A DNA stretch of 25,669 nucleotides from NCBI GenBank assembly GCA_040003255.1, contig JBDUCV010000034.1, positions 1-25,669 on the forward strand. Reading direction: 5' to 3'. Of the stretch, positions 21,417-25,669 are shown piece after piece. Below the pieces are notes generated by a model. That model saw only the letters and a list, made by a program, of their open reading frames with translations, made no database searches and was not told where the DNA came from. Source of the DNA: JBDUCV01 sp040003255. Lineage in GTDB: Bacteria; Actinomycetota; Actinomycetes; Mycobacteriales; Jatrophihabitantaceae. Position 1 is the first letter of the stretch, and every line of letters begins with the position of its first letter. The translations under genes and the position numbers were made by a program.

Positions 21417-21857
21417 GTGACCAGCCAGCGCAGCGGATCGTTCGGTGTTCTTGACCAGGCGACGGTCGTCGTCTACAGCAACCGTCCCGAGCTGCGTGCG
21501 CAGCTGCGTTCGGCAGTCGGACAGCGGCCTGCTCCGGACGCGCCGCGTATCGAGTGGCTCGAATGTTCGACCAGCGCCGAGGTCATCGCCGAAATCGACG
21601 CTGGAGATGTCGATGTGGTCATCGTCGACGGTGAGGCACAGCCGACGGGCGGCATGGGTCTGGCCCGTCAGTTCAAGTACGAGATCGATGACTGCCCGCC
21701 AATCGTCGTGGTGATTGCCCGCAAACAGGATGGCTGGCTTGCCAGCTGGTCGCTCGCAGACGCCGTGATCAGCCGTCCGCTCGACCCGGTCGAGGCCGCC
21801 GCGGTGGTCGCCGAGCAGTTGCGGCGGCGGTCGTCGGGCGTCCCCGTCGTGCGGTGA
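21417..21857 (+). CDS. Degenerate response-regulator receiver-like protein (146 aa)
   Basis: The order of strands and helices resembles a CheY-type receiver: ATVVVYSNRPELRAQL (strand 1), VDVVIVDGEA with D71 at the phospho-acceptor position (strand 3), PPIVVVIARK (strand 4), and DAVISRPLDPVEAAAVVAEQL (strand 5 and helix 5). However, the acidic pair after strand 1 is missing (YSN instead of DD), and the conserved lysine before proline in strand 5 is arginine (R120-P121). There is no output domain. It therefore looks like a pseudo-receiver that may bind a partner rather than be phosphorylated in the usual way. The GTG start follows a leaderless-type -10. Its stop overlaps the trpD GTG by 4 bp (GTGA). 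Confidence 0.78.
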   Translation: MTSQRSGSFGVLDQATVVVYSNRPELRAQLRSAVGQRPAPDAPRIEWLECSTSAEVIAEIDAGDVDVVIVDGEAQPTGGMGLARQFKYEIDDCPPIVVVIARKQDGWLASWSLADAVISRPLDPVEAAAVVAEQLRRRSSGVPVVR

Positions 21858-22933
21858 GCGGCCGGGTGGGGGCCGGAGGAGACGCGGGGAACCCCAACGA
21901 GACCTGGCCCGCGACGCTTGCGACCCTGTTACGCGGTGCACAACTGCCCACCGCGTCGACGGCCTGGGCGATGAACGAGATCATGTCTGGAGCGGCGACG
22001 CCGGCGCAGCTCTCGGCGTTCGCGGTGCTCCTGCGAGCAAAGGGCGAGACCGCCGAGGAGCTGGCCGGACTCGTGCAGACGATGCTCGCTCGGGCGACGC
22101 CAGTGCTGGTGACCGGACCGGCCGTAGACATCGTCGGGACGGGCGGCGACCTCGCGCACACCGTCAACATCACGACGATGGCCGCCTTGGTGGTCGCCGC
22201 ATCGGGACGACGGGTTGTCAAGCATGGCAACCGCAGCGCGTCGTCGCTGTGCGGCTCGGCCGACGTCCTGGAGGAGCTTGGCGTAGTCATCGACCTCGAC
22301 GCGGCGGGCGTTGCCGCGGTGGTCGACGAGGTGAACATTGGGTTCTGTTTCGCGCCGGTGTTCCACCCGGGGATGCGCCACGCCGGGCCGCCGCGGCGCG
22401 AGATCGGCGTCCCCACGGCGTTCAACTTCCTGGGCCCGCTGACCAATCCGGCACGACCGCAGTCGGCCGCCATCGGCTGCGCGGACCGGCGGATGGCACC
22501 GGTGATGGCCGAGGTGCTCGCGCGGCGCGGCGATACCGCGCTGGTCTTCCGCGGTGACGACGGATTGGACGAGGTCACCACCACCACGACGACGAGTGTC
22601 TGGGTGGCAGCCGGAGGGTCCGTAACCGAGACCCAGATCAATCCGTCAGCGCTCGGGGTCGCGCCCTCCACCGCCGACGAGCTGCGTGGTGGCGACCGAA
22701 CGTTTAACGCGGAGGTGGTGCGTGAGGTGCTGGCTGGCCGCGGAGGCGCGGTGCGCGACGCCGTGCTGCTCAACGCGGCGGCGGCGATTGCGGCCTATGA
22801 CCAGGCGGTGACCGACCTGGACGTCGCCTTGCCCCGCGGATTGGCCGAAGCGGTGCGCTCGGTCGATTCGGGCGCGGCGGCATCCCTGCTCGATCGATGG
22901 GTAGCCGCCAGCCAGCGGGTCAAGTCGGGCTGA
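21854..22933 (+). CDS. trpD: Anthranilate phosphoribosyltransferase
   Basis: TrpD joins anthranilate to PRPP, the second step of tryptophan synthesis. The 359-residue protein carries the PRPP-binding GTGGD (95-99), NITT (105-108), KHGNRSASS (123-131), the anthranilate-site stretch with HPGMRH, PTAFNFLGPLTNPARP (187-202) and the GDDGLDE motif (234-240) that helps bind the second magnesium. An N-terminal extension of about 18 residues precedes the catalytic region. The GTG start overlaps the stop of the receiver-like gene. No other trp gene is nearby; the isolated trpD beside ctaE matches mycobacterial synteny. Confidence 0.95.
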   Translation: MSGRVGAGGDAGNPNETWPATLATLLRGAQLPTASTAWAMNEIMSGAATPAQLSAFAVLLRAKGETAEELAGLVQTMLARATPVLVTGPAVDIVGTGGDLAHTVNITTMAALVVAASGRRVVKHGNRSASSLCGSADVLEELGVVIDLDAAGVAAVVDEVNIGFCFAPVFHPGMRHAGPPRREIGVPTAFNFLGPLTNPARPQSAAIGCADRRMAPVMAEVLARRGDTALVFRGDDGLDEVTTTTTTSVWVAAGGSVTETQINPSALGVAPSTADELRGGDRTFNAEVVREVLAGRGGAVRDAVLLNAAAAIAAYDQAVTDLDVALPRGLAEAVRSVDSGAAASLLDRWVAASQRVKSG

Positions 22934-22959
22934 TATTTGCCCGGAGATCTTGCCAGTGG

Positions 22960-23247
22960 TCAGTCGCTGGACTCGAAGCCGATGGAGAAGGCTGCGTCGA
23001 GATCGTGCTGGGAGTAGGCGCGAAACGCGATATGCGTGTCGGTATGCAGTACCCCGTCGACCTTGGACAGCCGCCCGGCGATCACATCGGCGATCTGGTC
23101 GAACTCGCGCACCCGAACGATCGCGATCAGATCGACATCGCCAGCGACCGAGTAGACCTCGCTGACGCCGTCTAGATCGGCGATCTGCGCAGCCACCTCG
23201 GGGATCTTGTCGGTCTCGACGGACACCATGACGATCGCGGTGAGCAT
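22960..23247 (-). CDS. Stand-alone Lrp/AsnC ligand-binding (RAM) domain protein
   Basis: A 95-residue protein with only the regulatory domain of Lrp/AsnC-family regulators: MLTAIVMVSVETDKIPEVAAQIADLDGV, then VYSVAGDVDLIAIVRV and the C-terminal strand TDTHIAFRAY. There is no helix-turn-helix, so it cannot bind DNA in the usual Lrp way. Stand-alone RAM proteins form ring assemblies and bind amino acids in known cases; the ligand here is unknown. The ATG at 23247 follows TAGGAT by 7 nt; an upstream in-frame ATG at 23268 lies before that element and is less likely. It faces trpD tail to tail across 26 bp, which makes an amino-acid-sensing role tempting but unproven. Confidence 0.88.
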   Translation of the reverse strand: MLTAIVMVSVETDKIPEVAAQIADLDGVSEVYSVAGDVDLIAIVRVREFDQIADVIAGRLSKVDGVLHTDTHIAFRAYSQHDLDAAFSIGFESSD

Positions 23248-23254
23248 GCGATGG

Positions 23255-23260
23255 ATCCTA
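23255..23260 (-). promoter_or_regulatory. -10 element for the leaderless Lrp-domain gene
   Basis: Minus-strand TAGGAT is followed by seven bases and the ATG at 23247. Confidence 0.5.
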
Positions 23261-23292
23261 CGATCCACGGGGTGCTGCGCTGAACGCCGCCG

Positions 23293-25068
23293 TCAGGCCG
23301 TGGCGCGGGCTGGTTGGGCGCTCGTCCGTAACCGGCGCCGGTCGGCGAACGGGTCGGCGGCCGCGCGCAGGGAGCCGGTGCCGAGGAACGCGCGCAATCC
23401 ACCGGCGCCGAACGCCGGCGATGCCCACGGCGCGGAGCTCAAGACAAGGCGGGTGCCGGGTCGTTCGAGCCACCCCAGGACGCACTCGGTCTCCTCCGCC
23501 AAGCCCGCAGGCATCAGCCCAGGGCCCGGCGCAACGCAGTCGGCCGTTGCCACGAGTGCGTCGATCACCGGCCACGGGGGTACACCACGAGGCGCGGTGC
23601 CAGCCGCGGCAAGCTGCCCGTAGCGCACGACCGATAATGCCCAGCCGCCGCCGGCGTCGGGTTGCGCGGCCACCAGCTGATCGATAGCCGCGAGTCCGGC
23701 CAACCTCTGCATCCGCGCGCACGCCCGCACCACGGTGGCGATCCGGTCACGGACGACGGCGGCGTGTTCATAGCGCTGAGCCGCCGAGAGCTCGGCCAGC
23801 TTGGTGCGCAACGGATCGATGAGGGGCCGGACGTCACCCAGCCACGCAGTGCGCACCAGATCGGCGAGGGCGTCATATTCGCGGGCGGACGCGCGCCCCT
23901 CGCATGGCGCCGAGCACCGGCCGATGCCCGCGAGCGCGCAGGCCGCGCGGACGGCGCGCCGTAACGAGAGGCGGTCGCTGCACTGCCGCAAGGGCACCGC
24001 ATCGTGGATTGCGTCGCGCACCGCTTCGGCCTGACGCTGCGAGCGCAGCGGACCCAGATACGCCGCGCCGTCCTCGCGCAGCTCGCGCACCACTGACAGT
24101 CGGGGAAATGCCTCTTGGGTCAGCTTCAGCCACACCGCCCGTTCGGGGAACTTTGAGCGACGGTTGTAACGGGGCTTGCTGGCGGCGATCAGCCGCAGCT
24201 CGCGTACCTGAGCCTCAAGCGCGTGGGCGCACTCGATCGGGTCGACCCGCTCGGCGAGTCCCACCATCTCGCCCATTCGGCTGCGGGTCTCACTGGCCAC
24301 AAAGTACTGCCGCACCCGCGAACGCAAATGCTCGCTGGTGCCGACGTAGAGGGGGTGGCCGTGCGCGTCGCGGAATACATAGACCCCAGGCCCGGTCGGC
24401 AGGTTGTCGGCCAGGTGTCGTTTGCGGCGCTGGGCGGGGGACACCTGTGCGGTGAAGGCTCGCAACTCTGGCAGCGACTGCACGCCGAGGTTACCGAGCC
24501 GGGCGATCAATCCGTGCAACACGTCGACGGTGGCGCGCGCGTCGGACAACGCGCGGTGCACCGGCTCGGTGTCGGCGCGGAAGAAGAGCGCCAATGTGGC
24601 CAGTTTGCAGTTGGGCACCTCATCGCGGCTGAGCACCCGTCGGGCGAGAATTGCGGTGTCGATAACCGCAAAGCCTGGCCACGCGATGCCGGCGGCAGCG
24701 CAGGCCGCTCGGAGGAAGCCGACGTCGAATGGGGCGTTGTGGGCTACCAAAACGCTGCCGCGCGCGAACTCCAGGAACGACGGGAGCACGGCCGCGACGC
24801 GCGGTGAAGTAGCCACCATCGCGTCGGTGATGCCAGTGAGCACGCTGACGAACGGCGCGATTCCGACTCCGGGGTCGACGAGGGTTTGGAACTCGCCCAG
24901 TGCGGTGCCGCCGCGAACCTTGACCGCGCCGATTTCGGTGATCGCGTCTGACCCGGCCGCGCCGCCGGTGGTCTCGAGGTCGACCACGGTGAAGGTCGTC
25001 TCGCGCAGCGGCTCGTCCAGCTCGTCCAAGGTCGTCTGCACGTAGTGCGCTGCAGAGGCTGCGCTCAC
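23293..25068 (-). CDS. DEDDh exonuclease fused to UvrC N-terminal half (GIY-YIG)
   Basis: A 591-residue hybrid, counterpart of M. tuberculosis Rv2191. Residues about 25-190 form a DnaQ/epsilon-type 3'-5' exonuclease with D30 and E32 in VVDLETTG, D115 in HNAPFDVGFL, and H171/D176 in HRALSDAR. A UvrC-like part follows with a GIY-YIG nuclease: GPGVYVFRD (226-234), YVGTS (241-245), R249, E285 and N302. Next is a cysteine set C363, C377, C385 and C389, like the iron-sulfur cluster segment of UvrC, and a UVR-like helix pair (about 421-446). The UvrC C-terminal RNase H-like nuclease and HhH domains are absent. A role in DNA repair is likely, its step unknown. Start GTG 25068; TAGCGT lies 8 nt upstream. 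Confidence 0.92.
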   Translation of the reverse strand: MSAASAAHYVQTTLDELDEPLRETTFTVVDLETTGGAAGSDAITEIGAVKVRGGTALGEFQTLVDPGVGIAPFVSVLTGITDAMVATSPRVAAVLPSFLEFARGSVLVAHNAPFDVGFLRAACAAAGIAWPGFAVIDTAILARRVLSRDEVPNCKLATLALFFRADTEPVHRALSDARATVDVLHGLIARLGNLGVQSLPELRAFTAQVSPAQRRKRHLADNLPTGPGVYVFRDAHGHPLYVGTSEHLRSRVRQYFVASETRSRMGEMVGLAERVDPIECAHALEAQVRELRLIAASKPRYNRRSKFPERAVWLKLTQEAFPRLSVVRELREDGAAYLGPLRSQRQAEAVRDAIHDAVPLRQCSDRLSLRRAVRAACALAGIGRCSAPCEGRASAREYDALADLVRTAWLGDVRPLIDPLRTKLAELSAAQRYEHAAVVRDRIATVVRACARMQRLAGLAAIDQLVAAQPDAGGGWALSVVRYGQLAAAGTAPRGVPPWPVIDALVATADCVAPGPGLMPAGLAEETECVLGWLERPGTRLVLSSAPWASPAFGAGGLRAFLGTGSLRAAADPFADRRRLRTSAQPARATA

Positions 25069-25076
25069 ACCCGCGG

Positions 25077-25082
25077 ACGCTA
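25077..25082 (-). promoter_or_regulatory. -10 element for the exonuclease/UvrC-like gene
   Basis: Minus-strand TAGCGT is followed by eight bases and the GTG at 25068, one base longer than the other leaderless cases in the window. Confidence 0.35.
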
Positions 25083-25130
25083 GGCGCCGGGTCCGACGAA
25101 ACGATGACGCGACACCCCGTCGGACGGACG

Positions 25131-25136
25131 TAACCT
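25131..25136 (+). promoter_or_regulatory. -10 element for the gene at the right edge
   Basis: TAACCT is followed by six bases and the ATG at 25143, with no Shine-Dalgarno. The divergent -10 lies 48 bp away. Confidence 0.5.
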
Positions 25137-25142
25137 CGCGAG

Positions 25143-25669
25143 ATGAGCGGCGAGCAGAAATCAGCGGACGAGTCCTTGCCGGAGGACACCAGCGCCCTGG
25201 TCGAGCCGGTTCGCCAGCGTCTAGTGACGATTGCCGCCGACGTCGTTGGACGGCTGGACACCGATGACATCCCCGGACCGCTCCGACCGGTTGCCCGGTT
25301 CACCCCGGCGAAGCGCGTTCGGCTGGGCGCGACCGCATTGTCCGCCGCCCTGGACTCCGACGACGGATTTCGCGACCGAGTGGCCCAGGTGGTGAGCGAC
25401 GGGTCCCCGCAGTTAGCAGCCGCGGTTCGCAACGGGACGTCAACCGCCGCGTCGGACCCGATCGACACCGCCGTCGTGGCATATCTGCTACGTCCCTCGG
25501 GTTGGCAGCAGGTGATCTCCGAGGCCACCACCCGCTGGTCCACCGAACGTGGGCACGCCGCCGATGCCACGCACAGCGCCGAACTGACCCGATTGCGCGC
25601 CGAGGTTGCGGAATTGCGCACGGCGCAACGGCAGCAGGCCGGACGCGTGCGGGATACCGTCTCGGCGGC
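25143..25669 (+). CDS. N-terminal part of a probable NYN-domain RNA-binding protein, partial
   Basis: The first 175 codons are present and the gene continues past the right edge. The segment VARFTPAKRVRLGATALSAAL, the following DDGFRDRVAQVV, and AYLLRPSGWQQVI resemble, from memory, the N-terminal region of actinobacterial NYN-domain RNA-binding proteins; the NYN domain itself would lie beyond the window, so this call is provisional. Residues from about 146 (SAELTRLRAEVAELRTAQRQ) begin a coiled coil. There is no signal peptide. The ATG at 25143 follows TAACCT by 6 nt, a leaderless arrangement. It diverges from the exonuclease/UvrC-like gene, across 74 bp. Confidence 0.72.
   Translation, partial: MSGEQKSADESLPEDTSALVEPVRQRLVTIAADVVGRLDTDDIPGPLRPVARFTPAKRVRLGATALSAALDSDDGFRDRVAQVVSDGSPQLAAAVRNGTSTAASDPIDTAVVAYLLRPSGWQQVISEATTRWSTERGHAADATHSAELTRLRAEVAELRTAQRQQAGRVRDTVSA

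Noticed and set aside
21318..21941. In-frame extension upstream of ctaE
   Set aside because: It runs antisense to the receiver-like gene and adds a non-membrane, Arg/Pro-rich sequence not found in subunit III; the GTG at 21317 has a -10 at leaderless spacing.
1..25669. CRISPR array, tRNA, insertion sequence or prophage
   Set aside because: I looked for regularly spaced repeats, tRNA cloverleaf-like segments, transposase motifs and flanking inverted repeats, and saw none; gene content is housekeeping and composition looks even.

Overview
This 25.7 kb window is a dense, high-GC chromosomal segment of an actinobacterium (class Actinomycetia). Four things point there: the actinobacterial bc1-aa3 arrangement ctaE-qcrC-qcrA-qcrB with a di-heme QcrC and a three-helix QcrA; the four-helix oxidase subunit CtaF; a DUF3043 membrane protein; and frequent GTG starts with ATGA/GTGA overlaps. 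From memory, gene content and order broadly follow Mycobacterium tuberculosis Rv2191-Rv2215 (UvrC-like exonuclease, trpD, ctaE-qcrCAB, ctaC, asnB, adoK, HesB protein, DUF3043 protein, cobT, gcvT, leucyl aminopeptidase, sucB). Several genes inserted or replaced between these landmarks show that it is not Mycobacterium itself. No genus can be assigned from the sequence alone.

Layout. 1-1736 (minus): lpdA then the start of sucB, the E3 and E2 subunits of 2-oxoacid dehydrogenase complexes. 1900-2822 (plus): two coupled unknown genes, the second a membrane protein. 2819-5437: leucyl aminopeptidase (minus) and gcvT (plus), diverging from a 36-bp gap. 5423-6511 (minus): cobT. 6545-7323 (plus): peroxiredoxin and a coupled 66-residue protein. 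7384-9171 (minus): nadA and the DUF3043 protein. 9246-11711 (plus): a DoxX-Rieske fusion, an ErpA/HesB A-type Fe-S carrier and adenosine kinase. 11796-15118 (minus): a cysteine-desulfurase-like gene, tusA-like gene and asnB. 15210-16578 (plus): ctaC-ctaF. 16563-21317 (minus): ctaE-qcrC-qcrA-qcrB and a NYN/PIN-like nuclease gene. 21417-22933 (plus): a degenerate receiver-like protein coupled to trpD. 22960-25068 (minus): a stand-alone Lrp ligand-binding domain protein and a DEDDh exonuclease/UvrC hybrid. 25143 to the end (plus): the start of a gene resembling the N-terminal part of NYN-domain RNA-binding proteins.

The right half is dominated by aerobic respiration: quinol oxidation by QcrABC and the aa3 oxidase subunits CtaC, CtaE and CtaF. 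Next to it lie genes that could serve Fe-S and sulfur chemistry: the A-type carrier, the DoxX-Rieske fusion and the desulfurase-like/TusA pair. The rest is housekeeping metabolism (NAD, cobamide, glycine cleavage, asparagine, tryptophan).

The strongest oddity is the cysteine-desulfurase-like protein: the PLP-anchoring lysine position reads as serine, although the loop cysteine and other PLP contacts remain. A second window-wide pattern is that about twelve genes carry a -10-like hexamer 6-8 nt before the start codon, the signature of leaderless transcription. I see no tRNA, rRNA, CRISPR array, insertion sequence or phage gene, and no gene-free stretch longer than about 165 bp.
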